DNA of 64,000 nt. It comes from Lachnospiraceae bacterium (GTDB lineage: Bacteria; Bacillota; Clostridia; Lachnospirales; Lachnospiraceae). Position 1 is the first letter of the stretch; every line of letters starts with the position of its first letter. This document shows, in pieces, positions 7,995 to 17,764 of the stretch. A program made the position numbers and the translations under genes. The stretch is taken from contig SVFS01000001.1 in NCBI GenBank assembly GCA_015056725.1, positions 62,001 through 126,000 of the forward strand, in the 5' to 3' direction. The notes under the pieces are model-generated. The model was not told the origin of the DNA. It did no database searches and saw only the letters and a list, made by a program, of their open reading frames with translations.

Positions 7995-10169
7995 CTATTC
8001 GTATTTCAATGCTTTATCCAGATATCGCATTCTTTCATTTAAAAAATTCTGAATAGATATTGCTTTCTTATCTATACTCTGTTCTTCTCCCCATAATATT
8101 TCATTCCATTTAGAAGAAGCCGCATAACGTTCTGCATATACATGGATATAACTTAAGTCCTCACCATTATCTCCTGTTTCCTCTGACAATAATTTATTTA
8201 CTGCCGGTTTAAATAGCTCGGTATAATTTTCCCAAATTGCTTTTTTCATATCAGGATGTGAATACGCCGCTGCCCAAATCCCTTTAGATTGTTTTGCATT
8301 TGTATTCTCGCCTTCTACTAAAAGCATATTGGCAAATGATGCTAGCGCATATGAATGCTCCACATCCCACGGATAAAGCATATGAAGTTTTCCATCACCT
8401 CTGCTATCACTATCTTTGTACAAATAAACACTACTATTTGAACTATACTCACAATTCAGTTCCATAAACGTTATCCATTTTGCCATAGAATCTATATCGA
8501 CATATCCTCCATAATATATACCATTCTCATCATATCCGTTCGAACTAAAAATTGCTTTTTCAAAAGAATTTAATAAGGCTGTAGAATATTCCAATTGACG
8601 TTCATTTATAACAATAGGGTCTTTCATAACATATGTCATTCCGGATTCCGTTTGAAATGAGCATAACTCTCCCGCATAATCTTCATTGTCTATTTCATAT
8701 ATATATCCGCCTGTAATATCACGATTTGCATCCGCAATATTAACACGGTTATAACCAATCGACATTTTTTCTGCCAATACAAACATGCCCTGGTACCGTC
8801 CATCCACGTATAAATTCACCAAGCGATATTCCGGTGCATATTCTAATTCCATTTCTTTTGCAAGATCTGCTACTATCTTATAAGTCAAAAGAGACGCATC
8901 TCTATAACCTGCCAAAAGTGCATATTCCTTGTCTGCACCCATCTCCAGCAAATCTGCAATTTCCATCAAATCTATAGAAAAGCTCTTTTTCCATTCTTTC
9001 CAAGAATCATTACCACGACCATGAATATTTTCAATTGCACCTGCATAATCTACATATCCTTTTTCATCCAGCACTTTTATGTTTGCACTATATACAATAT
9101 TTTCTTTTGCTTTTTGTAAATACTCTATTCCTTCTGCTTTCTCCGTATTAATAAGGACAGATGGTGTGTTTTTTGTATAGCAAATTTTCACATGATAACT
9201 TGCATTTTCCAACGGTATTTCCTGTTCATGCCCTCCTTCCAAATTTTCGATAACATACCCCTGTTCTCTATCTTCCGGTACATACAACGTACACGTTCCA
9301 GTAGTATTATCAATTGGTACAACAAAATAATAACAGTTATTTTTATGAAACGGATATAGTTTTTCTTTATTTCCAAAATCGTTTATTGTTAAATACATTT
9401 TTGAAGATACAACTGTACTTTTTTCATCAAGTTTTCCTCCGTCTTTCCACTTACACATTGGTCTATTTTTGCATTGTATTGATAATTCTGTCAATTTATC
9501 ATTATAAACATCCCTATCCGCTTCATCTAGCAACAATTCTGTTATATCATGTGTAAATTCCGCATTTTCAGAACATGTATACCCATCAATTAGGCAATTG
9601 TCTATTTCTGCAAAATACTGCCCACCAATAATTTCTGTATATGGTGCATTAATTTCAACATTTCTGGCCACACAATTATATATTCCGGCAAATTTCGTTT
9701 TTGCAATACTGCAAAATGCTCCACATGCTGATCCCTCAATATAGCTATCTTCAATAGTCAAATTACAAATCATGCCATCTAAAATTCCAAACAAACCATT
9801 ATTAACACTTCCACATTCAGGTGTAATTCGTAAATTTCTTATAGTATGTCCCTGACCATCAAATATTCCTTTGAAACAGAAATCTCCATCGTAATTCCCT
9901 ATTGGCACAAACCCTTTTACTCCATTCATATCAAGGTCATTTTGCAATACTACAACCACATCCTCATATTCGTTTCCGGCATTCACATTTACCGCAAACA
10001 TTAGCAATTCCTCTACTGTAGAGATATCAAAAGTCGCCTGTGCTTCTGTTTCGCGAGCCTTTTCATCGCTCTTTTTGCAAAAAACAATAATTGCTACCAT
10101 TCCACATACCATCAACAATATTAACAATATTTTATCAACATGTACTTTTGAGTTCTTTTTTCTGTTCAT
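7995..10169 (-). CDS. CotH-kinase family surface protein with GLUG-like N-terminus (copy 1)
   Basis: 724 residues. Seen: a short basic N-terminus and one membrane anchor (about residues 13-31); a GLUG-like beta-repeat region (about 80-150) with GIFDGQGHTIRNLRI and NGLFGILDGMICNLTI; then a CotH domain from about residue 300 to the end. CotH landmarks are IENIHGRGNDSWKEWKKSF (380-398), DGRYQGMFVLAEKM (456-469) and YPWDVEH (599-605), which is where the family's metal-binding acidic motif should be. Here it reads DVE rather than the usual DxD. CotH of Bacillus is an atypical protein kinase that phosphorylates spore-coat proteins; this one is predicted outside the membrane. It ends the polysaccharide transcript and is about 80 percent identical by eye to the gene at 11054-13207. 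Confidence 0.85.
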   Translation of the reverse strand: MNRKKNSKVHVDKILLILLMVCGMVAIIVFCKKSDEKARETEAQATFDISTVEELLMFAVNVNAGNEYEDVVVVLQNDLDMNGVKGFVPIGNYDGDFCFKGIFDGQGHTIRNLRITPECGSVNNGLFGILDGMICNLTIEDSYIEGSACGAFCSIAKTKFAGIYNCVARNVEINAPYTEIIGGQYFAEIDNCLIDGYTCSENAEFTHDITELLLDEADRDVYNDKLTELSIQCKNRPMCKWKDGGKLDEKSTVVSSKMYLTINDFGNKEKLYPFHKNNCYYFVVPIDNTTGTCTLYVPEDREQGYVIENLEGGHEQEIPLENASYHVKICYTKNTPSVLINTEKAEGIEYLQKAKENIVYSANIKVLDEKGYVDYAGAIENIHGRGNDSWKEWKKSFSIDLMEIADLLEMGADKEYALLAGYRDASLLTYKIVADLAKEMELEYAPEYRLVNLYVDGRYQGMFVLAEKMSIGYNRVNIADANRDITGGYIYEIDNEDYAGELCSFQTESGMTYVMKDPIVINERQLEYSTALLNSFEKAIFSSNGYDENGIYYGGYVDIDSMAKWITFMELNCEYSSNSSVYLYKDSDSRGDGKLHMLYPWDVEHSYALASFANMLLVEGENTNAKQSKGIWAAAYSHPDMKKAIWENYTELFKPAVNKLLSEETGDNGEDLSYIHVYAERYAASSKWNEILWGEEQSIDKKAISIQNFLNERMRYLDKALKYE

Positions 10170-10217
10170 TCCTTTATCCTATGCCCTATTTGTATTTAAA
10201 TAGCTTTATCCAAACTT

Positions 10218-10877
10218 ATTCAATGCTTCTTCTAATACACCACATAATCCTCATCATAATACTGAATAAAGTAATCATTTTGCAGTATATCCATATTATC
10301 TTTAAACAATTTGTCATGAGATTGTTCCAGCCAATCCGCCCTCAGCTTGGCCTTCTCTTTCAAAGAGAACACCAAATACTCCGCTTCCGTTATCATTTCT
10401 TCCTCAGCCAAATACCTCTCTGTATTAAAATCAACCATATTTTGTGGTACAAAGCAAAGGCCTATGGCATAGCATAAGAGACACACTGCAAATATTCTCT
10501 TATACTCCATTTGACTTAACAAAATTAACACAAACAATACCGCTATTCCCACGCCTCTGTAAAAGGTAAAGGCTTCCAAGGAATACACGGTAATATACAT
10601 AACCGTAAATAACGCCACAGTATATGCACTAATCAATAAAATCTGATTGTCCTTCGTCCATAATATAATTCCATCCGGCGCACTTGCATTTTGTCCCGCT
10701 TCTTGTTTATAGTTCTTTCTACATACTTTATAGCATTTTAATCCTAGCATCATCAAACAGCATTTTATACAGCATCGCTGCCAAAAGCATTGCCAGACCA
10801 TAGCGAAGCACTTCTGACATAATCGTATTCATATATAACCAAAGATGTCCGGATAAAAGTTCTATCAGATACAAATA
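10218..10877 (-). pseudogene. decayed copy of the GT-C-like membrane protein gene
   Basis: This matches 13258-14526 almost base for base over most of its length but is broken in several ways. A 201-bp in-frame deletion joins two TTTCTTCC repeats (13434-13441 and 13635-13642 in the intact copy). A 410-bp frameshifting deletion joins two ATCATCAA repeats (13988-13995 and 14398-14405). A Gln codon near the end became TAG at 10232-10234. The 5' end is missing at the duplication junction (10871-10877). An open frame of 189 residues survives at 10232-10801, but its first residues come from the frameshift, so I do not call it a gene. Confidence 0.9.
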
Positions 10878-10933
10878 GTGAATATATCGCACGCATCGCT
10901 GACAAAGTCAGACTGGATATAAAAGAGATGTAG
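10871..10933 (+). pseudogene. 3' fragment of the Spo0A-domain gene
   Basis: 63 bases identical to the last codons of the gene at 7507-7884 including its TAG stop, followed by the same downstream sequence up to the terminator. It has no start and no ribosome site. It marks the right-hand copy boundary of the tandem duplication. Confidence 0.92.
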
Positions 10934-10999
10934 AATGCCTAGCCGGCATTACATATAAGGCATACTACAGTTAATTGTAAAAAAGGGGCAAAAGGGGAA

Positions 11000-11049
11000 G
11001 AACACCGTGAAACTAAATTTTATAATTGGGTTTCACGGTGGTCTTTTTA
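11000..11049. terminator. terminator downstream of CotH-2 / after the Spo0A-domain fragment
   Basis: GAACACCGTGAAAC pairs with GTTTCACGGTGGTC (one mismatch), followed by TTTTTA on the plus strand. It occupies the place of the terminator at 7951-7993. The left arm is identical to that one, but the loop and right arm differ, so this lies at the edge of the diverged core. Confidence 0.7.
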
Positions 11050-11053
11050 TCTA

Positions 11054-13207
11054 CTATTCTTCATACCTTAATGCTTCATCCAGATAGCTCATTCTCTCCG
11101 TTAAAAAGTCTTGAATAAATAGCGCTTTCTTATCTATACTCTGTTCTTCTCCCCATAATACTTCATTCCATTTAGAAGAAGCCGCATAACGTTCTGCATA
11201 TACATGGATATAACTTAAGTCCTCACCATTGTCTCCTGTTTCTTCTGATAACAATTTATGCAATGCCGGTTTAAATACTTCTGTATAATTTTCCCAAATT
11301 GCCTTCTTCATATCCGGATGCGAATATGCCGCTACCCAAATCCCCCAGCCTTCTTCCACCATAAGATTATCAGATGGGGAAAGTACAAAAGAATGCTCCA
11401 CATCCCACGGATAAAGCATATGAAGTTTTCCATCACCTCTGCTATCACTGTCTTTATAAAAATACACACTACTGTTTACACTATAATCACGATTAATTTC
11501 CATAAATGTGATCCATTTTGCAATAGAGTCTATATCAATATACTCTCCGTAATATATTCCATTCTCATCATAACCACTAGGACTACAAATCGCCTTTTCA
11601 AAAGAATTAAGTAGCTTCGTGGAATATTCTATCTGAGCATCATTCGCCAAAATTGGATCCTTCATAACATACGTTGTCTCCAATTCTGTTTGAAAAATGC
11701 ATAACTCGTCTCTATAATCCAAATTATCCATTTCGTATATATACCCACCTGTAATATCACGATTTGCATCAGCAATATTCACACGATTATACCCAATGGA
11801 CATTTTTTCTGCCAAAATATATAACCCTTGATATCTGCCATCCATATACAAATTCACAAATCGATATTCCGGTGCATATTCTAATTCCATTTCTTTCGAA
11901 AGGTCTGCTACTAATTTGTAAGATAAAAGAGAGGAATCTCTGTACCCCGCCAAAAGTGCATACTCCTTATCCGCGCCCATTCCTAGCAAATCCGCAATTT
12001 CTATTAAATCTATAGAAAAACTCTTTTTCTTCTCGTTCCAAGAATCATTTCCTCGGCCATGTATGTTCTCAATCCCTCCCACATAGTTTATTTTTCCTTT
12101 TCCATCCAACACTTTTATATTTGCCGTATACAAAATATTTTCTTTTGATTTTTGTAAATATCCTATGCCTTCATCCTTCTCCGTGTTGATAAAAACCGCC
12201 GGTGTATTTTTTGCATAACAGATTTTCACCTGATACTCCGAATTTTCCAACGGTATTTCTTGCTCATATCCACTCTCCATATTTTCAACAAGATATCCCT
12301 GTTCTCTATCTTCCGGCACATACAACGTGCATGTTCCGTTTATATCATCAACCGGAACGATGAAATAGTAACAGTTATTCTTATGGAAAGGATATATTTT
12401 TTCTTTATTGGATAATCCATTTATTGTCAAATACATTTCCGAAGATGCAACAGTATTTTGCCCATCAAGTACACCATCATTTTTCCACATACACATTGGG
12501 ACATTTTTGCATTGTATTGATAGCTCGGTTAGTTTTTCATTATATGAATCAATCGCTACGTTTTCTATCAATAATTCTGCAATATCATGTCCAAATGTTG
12601 CATCTGGCAAATATACGCAACCATCAATCAGACAATTATCTATTTCTGCATAATACTGACCACCAATAATTTCTGTATATGGTGCATTAATTTCAACATT
12701 TCTGGCCACACAATTATATATTCCGGCAAATTTCGTTTTTGCAATACTGCAAAATGCTCCACATGCCGAGCCTTCAATATAACAATCTTCTATAGTTAAG
12801 TTGCAAATTATTCCATCCAGAATCCCAAACAAACCGTTGTTAACACTTCCACTCTGAGGAGTAATCCGCAAATTTCGGATTGTATGTCCCCTTCCATCAA
12901 ATATTCCTTTAAAATAGAAGTCACCCTCGTAATTTCCTATTGGTATATATCCTTCTACTCCACTCATATCAAGATCGTTCTGTAATACTACCATCACATC
13001 TTCATATTCATTGCCCATATTTACGTTTGCCGCAAACATTAGTAGTTCTTCTACTGTAGATATAGAAAGAGTGGTCTGTGCTTCTGTCTCGTAAGCCTTC
13101 TCGTTGCTCTTTTTGCAAAAAACAACAATTGCTACCATTCCGCATAACATCAACAGCATTAACAATATTTTATCAACATGTATTTTTGAGCCTTTTTTTC
13201 TGTTCAT
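11054..13207 (-). CDS. CotH-kinase family surface protein with GLUG-like N-terminus (copy 2)
   Basis: 717 residues with the same architecture as the gene at 7995-10169: N-terminal anchor (about residues 13-31), GLUG-like region (about 80-150) with GIFDGRGHTIRNLRI, and CotH domain with IENIHGRGNDSWNEKKKSF, DGRYQGLYILAEKM and LYPWDVEHSF. The acidic motif is again DVE. Compared with copy 1, a segment after the DVE motif is shorter by about seven residues. The gene follows the GT-C membrane protein gene by 50 nt, so it is probably co-transcribed with rfbD-fkp-glycosyltransferases. AGGA lies 8 nt before the ATG. Role: predicted extracytoplasmic kinase or kinase-like protein; substrate unknown. Confidence 0.85.
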   Translation of the reverse strand: MNRKKGSKIHVDKILLMLLMLCGMVAIVVFCKKSNEKAYETEAQTTLSISTVEELLMFAANVNMGNEYEDVMVVLQNDLDMSGVEGYIPIGNYEGDFYFKGIFDGRGHTIRNLRITPQSGSVNNGLFGILDGIICNLTIEDCYIEGSACGAFCSIAKTKFAGIYNCVARNVEINAPYTEIIGGQYYAEIDNCLIDGCVYLPDATFGHDIAELLIENVAIDSYNEKLTELSIQCKNVPMCMWKNDGVLDGQNTVASSEMYLTINGLSNKEKIYPFHKNNCYYFIVPVDDINGTCTLYVPEDREQGYLVENMESGYEQEIPLENSEYQVKICYAKNTPAVFINTEKDEGIGYLQKSKENILYTANIKVLDGKGKINYVGGIENIHGRGNDSWNEKKKSFSIDLIEIADLLGMGADKEYALLAGYRDSSLLSYKLVADLSKEMELEYAPEYRFVNLYMDGRYQGLYILAEKMSIGYNRVNIADANRDITGGYIYEMDNLDYRDELCIFQTELETTYVMKDPILANDAQIEYSTKLLNSFEKAICSPSGYDENGIYYGEYIDIDSIAKWITFMEINRDYSVNSSVYFYKDSDSRGDGKLHMLYPWDVEHSFVLSPSDNLMVEEGWGIWVAAYSHPDMKKAIWENYTEVFKPALHKLLSEETGDNGEDLSYIHVYAERYAASSKWNEVLWGEEQSIDKKALFIQDFLTERMSYLDEALRYEE

Positions 13208-13257
13208 TCCTTTATCCTATACCCTGTTTGTATTTAAATAGCTTTATTCAAACTTAT

Positions 13258-14964
13258 TTAATGCTTCTTCTGATACACTACATAATCCTCATCATAATAC
13301 TGAATAAAATACTCATTTTGTAATATATCCATATTGTCTGCAAATAATTTGTCATGAGATTGTTCCAGCCAATCCGCCCTCAGCTTGGCCTTCTCTTTCA
13401 AAGAGAACACCAAATACTCCGCTTCCGTTATCATTTCTTCCGAGTACATAGCAAAGTTCACACCAACTCCTGCGGGCATGGCACAAATCAGTTTTGGCTC
13501 CATGGTATAAAGAACTGCTGTGTTGGCCCACCTGTTTGCTTCTTTCGCAGACATGGTATCCGTTCCCACCGTCTTACTCTCTTTTACATATACACTGCCT
13601 TCCAAACGTCTTGCCAGTTCCTCCCACTCATTTCTTTCTTCCTCAGCCAAATACCTCTCTGTATTAAAATCAACCATATTTTGTGGTACAAAGCAAAGGC
13701 CTATGGCATAGCATAAGAGACACACTGCAAATATTCTCTTATACTCCATTTGACTTAACAAAATTAACACAAACAATACCGCTATTCCCACGCCTCTGTA
13801 AAAGGTAAAGGCTTCCAAGGAATACACGGTAATATACATAACCGTAAATAACGCCACAGTATATGCACTAATCAATAAAATCTGATTGTCCTTCGTCCAT
13901 AATATAATTCCATCCGGCGCACTTGCATTTTGCCCCGCTTCTTGTTTATAGTTCTTTCTACATACTTTATAGCATTTTAATCCTAGCATCATCAATGGCA
14001 AAAGAACCAATATTCCCAAAAACGGCACAAACCAGTGAAACATACCATATCCCACAGGTCGCAAAAAGCAACTATACAAATCCAGCAAGCCCACTTTAAA
14101 CATCCATAAAAACGTCCTACATGCCCCTAAAATATCTTTTTGCTTTACTGCTTCAAGAAGCATTTCTGTCTTATAAATATTGTAATTACTGGAAATCAAA
14201 TGCAGTAAATAATAGCTGGAAAAAGCAACTGCGGCCATTGTTAAAAATGCCACCAAAAGCTTCACATACCACTTCTTTTTGCTGTTTTTCAACAATGCAA
14301 CTATATATATCGGAACAGCAAATGCAAAGAAAATGTAAACCTGTATCACAGCCAGGAGATAAAGGGGCACAATCACATACTTCATTACTTTTCCCATATC
14401 ATCAAACAGCATTTTATACAGCATCGCTGCCAAAAGCATTGCCAGACCATAGCGAAGCACTTCTGACATAATCGTATTCATATATAACCAAAGATGTCCG
14501 GATAAAAGTTCTATCAGATACAAATATAACAATTCTCTCTTTTCCGGCTTTAGAAGCAATAATATCAGTGCATTTACAATACACAAAAAAACAACATTTG
14601 CAATTGCCACCGAACTGTAATTCCAACCAAACATCATTCCAAACAAAGCATAGGGAACTATAATGGCAGGATTCCAGGCACTGCCGGTCCCCAAGATAGC
14701 ATGACCACCTTCAAATCCCCAATAGCCATAGGGCATTCCCGTACTAAGCCAGGTCTTAACAAGAGCATAATATGCCGCCTCATCATTCCATTGCGGCATT
14801 GGTAATGCCATTCCTGTTTTTATATAATAAACAATCGTTATCAGTCCATATATCAGTGCCGGTAAAATCATAAATATAAACGCCAAAATGGGAAGACTGA
14901 ATTTCTTCAATCTTCCCTGCTTATTTCCATTATTTGTAGTAGGAATCAAACGTTCTCTATCCAT
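13258..14964 (-). CDS. GT-C-like polytopic membrane protein, putative glycosyltransferase
   Basis: 568 residues with about 11 membrane segments and a C-terminal extracytoplasmic tail. The first outside loop has PQWNDEAAYYALVKTW (around residues 57-72). An acidic residue in this loop is the usual catalytic position of GT-C enzymes, which use lipid-phosphate sugars. The protein at 16064-17719 shares the WNDE..YY pattern, the length and the topology, so the two are distant paralogs. It lies between a GtrB-like gene (75 nt upstream), which could supply a polyprenyl-phosphate sugar, and CotH-2. Family membership is by topology and motif, not by strong similarity to a known enzyme. Confidence 0.65.
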   Translation of the reverse strand: MDRERLIPTTNNGNKQGRLKKFSLPILAFIFMILPALIYGLITIVYYIKTGMALPMPQWNDEAAYYALVKTWLSTGMPYGYWGFEGGHAILGTGSAWNPAIIVPYALFGMMFGWNYSSVAIANVVFLCIVNALILLLLKPEKRELLYLYLIELLSGHLWLYMNTIMSEVLRYGLAMLLAAMLYKMLFDDMGKVMKYVIVPLYLLAVIQVYIFFAFAVPIYIVALLKNSKKKWYVKLLVAFLTMAAVAFSSYYLLHLISSNYNIYKTEMLLEAVKQKDILGACRTFLWMFKVGLLDLYSCFLRPVGYGMFHWFVPFLGILVLLPLMMLGLKCYKVCRKNYKQEAGQNASAPDGIILWTKDNQILLISAYTVALFTVMYITVYSLEAFTFYRGVGIAVLFVLILLSQMEYKRIFAVCLLCYAIGLCFVPQNMVDFNTERYLAEEERNEWEELARRLEGSVYVKESKTVGTDTMSAKEANRWANTAVLYTMEPKLICAMPAGVGVNFAMYSEEMITEAEYLVFSLKEKAKLRADWLEQSHDKLFADNMDILQNEYFIQYYDEDYVVYQKKH

Positions 14965-15039
14965 TCCATCTCTCCAAATATTTCATCTACATTTTTAGCA
15001 CTATCCACCGATAAAACACATGTATCATGTCACATATTA

Positions 15040-15969
15040 CTATAATTCTTCCCTAGCAATATAAATCGGACGTTTTTTTACTTCCATATATGCTTTTGAT
15101 AAGTATTGGCCCACAATTCCCATACAGAAAAGTTGTACACCACTTACCAGACACAAGATACAAATCATGGATGGCCAGCCGGAAGTTGGATCCCCAAAAA
15201 TGAGCGTCCTTACAATGATAAATACAATCATGCAAAATGCAAGTACACAGAATAAAATTCCTATAATGGACGCTATTGCAAGGGGTGCCGTGGAAAATGC
15301 CATAATTCCCTCTAATGAATAAATCAGCAATTTCCAGAAAGACCATTTCGTAGTCCCCTTTTGACGTTCCACATTCTGAAACTCAATCCATTTTGTTTTA
15401 AATCCAACCCATCCGTAAATGCCTTTTGTAAAACGATTGTATTCTTTCATTGACAAAATCGCATCTACCATCTGTCTTGTCATCAAACGATAATCCCTGG
15501 CTCCATCAACGATTTCCGTTTTAGAAATTTTTTGCATAAGGCGATAAAATCTCCTTGCAAAAAAGGAACGTATCATCGGTTCACCTTTTCTGGAAACCCT
15601 TCTTGTTGCAACAGAATCATAACCTTCTTCAAGATATCCAAACATTTCCGGCAACAATGACGGCGGATCCTGCAAATCCACATCCATCGTCACGATGTAA
15701 TCTCCTTTTGCATGTTCAAAGCCTGCAAACATCGCCGCTTCTTTTCCAAAATTTCTGGAGAAGGACACCATATGTACTTTTTCATCCATATCATGCAATT
15801 TCTTGATTTCTTCTACGGTTTTATCCTTGGAACCATCATCAATATAAATGATTTCATAGTCTAATTCTTTCTTATCGAAAAATTCCTTATTTTTCATAAA
15901 CTCCGTATAAAAATCTGCTACTGTTTCTTCCTCGTTATAACAAGGTACTATTACACTCAGTAATTTCAT
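15040..15969 (-). CDS. polyprenyl-phosphate glycosyltransferase (GtrB/DPM1-like GT2)
   Basis: 309 residues from the ATG at 15969, chosen because GAGAAGGGA lies just upstream; a GTG at 16005 is also in frame. The GT2 domain has SVIVPCYNEEETV, YIDDGSKDKT and DVDLQDPP (the DxD site). It is followed by FSRNFGKEAAM near residue 75 and two C-terminal membrane helices (about residues 225-290). This layout is that of GtrB and dolichol-phosphate mannose synthases, which charge undecaprenyl phosphate with a sugar that a GT-C enzyme uses outside. GT-C-like genes flank it on both sides. Confidence 0.9.
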   Translation of the reverse strand: MKLLSVIVPCYNEEETVADFYTEFMKNKEFFDKKELDYEIIYIDDGSKDKTVEEIKKLHDMDEKVHMVSFSRNFGKEAAMFAGFEHAKGDYIVTMDVDLQDPPSLLPEMFGYLEEGYDSVATRRVSRKGEPMIRSFFARRFYRLMQKISKTEIVDGARDYRLMTRQMVDAILSMKEYNRFTKGIYGWVGFKTKWIEFQNVERQKGTTKWSFWKLLIYSLEGIMAFSTAPLAIASIIGILFCVLAFCMIVFIIVRTLIFGDPTSGWPSMICILCLVSGVQLFCMGIVGQYLSKAYMEVKKRPIYIAREEL

Positions 15970-16063
15970 AGGTTTTCCCTTCTCAAATCCACTTTTTACT
16001 CTCACTCAGACATCCAAACTACGCCTTAATGCCTTTTCAGTATACCTTTTAAAAATCGCCCTT

Positions 16064-17719
16064 TCAAGGTTTCATATCATATACCACTAATCTGTCGCAT
16101 CTGCCAATCAACTTTCCGTCGGAAGCAATACAACGCTTTTCATAGTTACTTCCCGGTATCACTCCAATATAGCGACTTTGTAAATCTTCAAGATTTACAT
16201 GCACATATCCACCATCGCACAAATTAATACCAAATCCTGATGGCACGGCATAGTACGCTCCGAAATCAACTGCTTTTGTTTCTATGGTTCCATCTTCTTT
16301 TTCTATCTCATCCCATAACGTCCAGATGACAGTATTATCGTAACTAATTCCATCTTCTGACAGCATCATATTTTCAGTCAACTGTTCTGACAGCTTATCC
16401 AAATCCGTTACGTAATCTTCTGATACATAAGGAATGGCAAACTCATATGGTACATTTCCGCGACCTACTAAAACAAGCAGGAAACATATGGAAACAAAGC
16501 AAGATTCTATGACACCAACATATCGACATACACCTTTTTTCTCTGTCTCTTTTTCATCACTCATCAACGGTAATAATACAATCATTCCGACAAGATATAC
16601 AAGCGTATGTCTTCCACCTTCATGCAGACGATACATTAATAAATCTGCCACAAAAAATCCGACCATACACAGAAACATTTGAAGTTCCGGCAGTACATGA
16701 TATATGCGTTCTTTTTTTATCCAAATCCTCTTAATCAGTTTCCACAAAAGAAGTATTACAAGTAGCAAGAAAACGCAATAGTATAATCCCGCCGCCGAAG
16801 CCACTTCTCCTGTTGGAAACAAGTTTTGTCTGATAATATCAACAATGGATTTCATGGATGTAATCAGTTTCCAAACCGTGTACTTTATCCCAGCCACAAG
16901 TCCTTCATCAAAATACTTCCCAATCCATTCCGTATAAAACAAATCTGTCAGATAAGGTGCACTAAACAGATAACTAATTAGACCGTACACTGCCATCGTT
17001 ATCCCAAATATACATAAGCTTAACCCACCTATTTTGAAATAAGTCTTCTTATCTTTCTTGGAATTCTCTATCCATATCCAAACCGGAGTCATAAGCAGCA
17101 GAATCAAATACGGTCTCATCCAGGTCATCAGCATTACCAGGAAAAATATAATACCAACTTTATATCCTCTATAGTTTTTCCGTAAATGAAGCACCATAGC
17201 CCAAAATAGGATAAATAATGCAAATAGTTCCGCTTCCGGTATGCAGGAAAGAATAAATCTCGTAACCGGCGGAAAGCAAATATACAAAAGTGCAATCATT
17301 CCTGTCTGTTTGCGGCTTGGTTTAGCAAGCAATCCAAATCCAAACAGGGCAAGTATTATCATCCACAAATTTGCCAGGATAGGCGACAGCAAGTTCCAGT
17401 CAAACAACAAACCATACAGTACCCAGAAAAGAAGTAACACAGGACTCCATGCGGCAAAAGATAAGTATCTCCCATGACTTTCATTAAAGCCAAAATATCC
17501 CTGCGGCACGCCGTAATCCAGCACGCCTTCTGTGAGTTTGTAATAAAACAACTCATCGTTCCATGGTGATACCGGCAAATACACATCAAACAATGTCCTG
17601 CCATCCAAAGCACACCGTAAAACCACACACACAACCGGCAAAAGTGCCAATATCAGTGCACTAATCCAAACATTCCATCTTTCACTATTCAATTGATGTT
17701 TTTTCAAGCCATCCATCAT
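16064..17719 (-). CDS. GT-C-like polytopic membrane protein, putative glycosyltransferase
   Basis: 551 residues and about 11 membrane segments. The first outside loop contains VSPWNDELFYYKLTEGVLDY (around residues 50-69), matching the WNDE..YY pattern of the neighbour at 13258-14964. The C-terminal 130 residues are mostly soluble and probably extracytoplasmic. It follows fkp by 45 nt and precedes the GtrB-like gene, so it is likely part of one glycan operon. No strong Shine-Dalgarno precedes the two adjacent ATGs. The donor sugar is unknown; fucose or rhamnose are possible from context only. Confidence 0.65.
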   Translation of the reverse strand: MMDGLKKHQLNSERWNVWISALILALLPVVCVVLRCALDGRTLFDVYLPVSPWNDELFYYKLTEGVLDYGVPQGYFGFNESHGRYLSFAAWSPVLLLFWVLYGLLFDWNLLSPILANLWMIILALFGFGLLAKPSRKQTGMIALLYICFPPVTRFILSCIPEAELFALFILFWAMVLHLRKNYRGYKVGIIFFLVMLMTWMRPYLILLLMTPVWIWIENSKKDKKTYFKIGGLSLCIFGITMAVYGLISYLFSAPYLTDLFYTEWIGKYFDEGLVAGIKYTVWKLITSMKSIVDIIRQNLFPTGEVASAAGLYYCVFLLLVILLLWKLIKRIWIKKERIYHVLPELQMFLCMVGFFVADLLMYRLHEGGRHTLVYLVGMIVLLPLMSDEKETEKKGVCRYVGVIESCFVSICFLLVLVGRGNVPYEFAIPYVSEDYVTDLDKLSEQLTENMMLSEDGISYDNTVIWTLWDEIEKEDGTIETKAVDFGAYYAVPSGFGINLCDGGYVHVNLEDLQSRYIGVIPGSNYEKRCIASDGKLIGRCDRLVVYDMKP

Positions 17720-17764
17720 AGACTGTATCGTATCAATTCTTTCTATAGATTTTAATGGTATTCT

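Larger units (their letters stand above)
7822..10877. repeat. left copy of a 3.66-kb tandem duplication
   Basis: This segment corresponds to 10871-14526. It holds the 3' end of the Spo0A-domain gene, the first CotH gene and a decayed copy of the GT-C membrane protein gene. The flanks of the two copies are nearly identical, while the CotH core (about 7965-10310 here) is clearly diverged. The left copy is shorter mainly because of a 201-bp and a 410-bp deletion in the membrane-protein part. Confidence 0.9.
10871..14526. repeat. right copy of the 3.66-kb tandem duplication
   Basis: The unit begins at the Spo0A-domain gene tail and ends inside the intact GT-C membrane protein gene. At the junction the sequence switches from membrane-protein gene to Spo0A-domain tail across the 7-bp shared word ACAAATA (7822-7828, 10871-10877 and 14520-14526), typical of a microhomology-mediated tandem duplication. 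Confidence 0.9.

Noticed and set aside
10232..10801. An open frame of 189 residues looking like a membrane protein gene
   Set aside because: It is the remains of the gene at 13258-14964 after two deletions and a nonsense change. Its first residues come from a frameshift and no ribosome site precedes it.
15053..15346. A second frame inside the GtrB-like gene
   Set aside because: Fully overlaps the two membrane helices of the real gene in another frame and has Cys/His-rich content.
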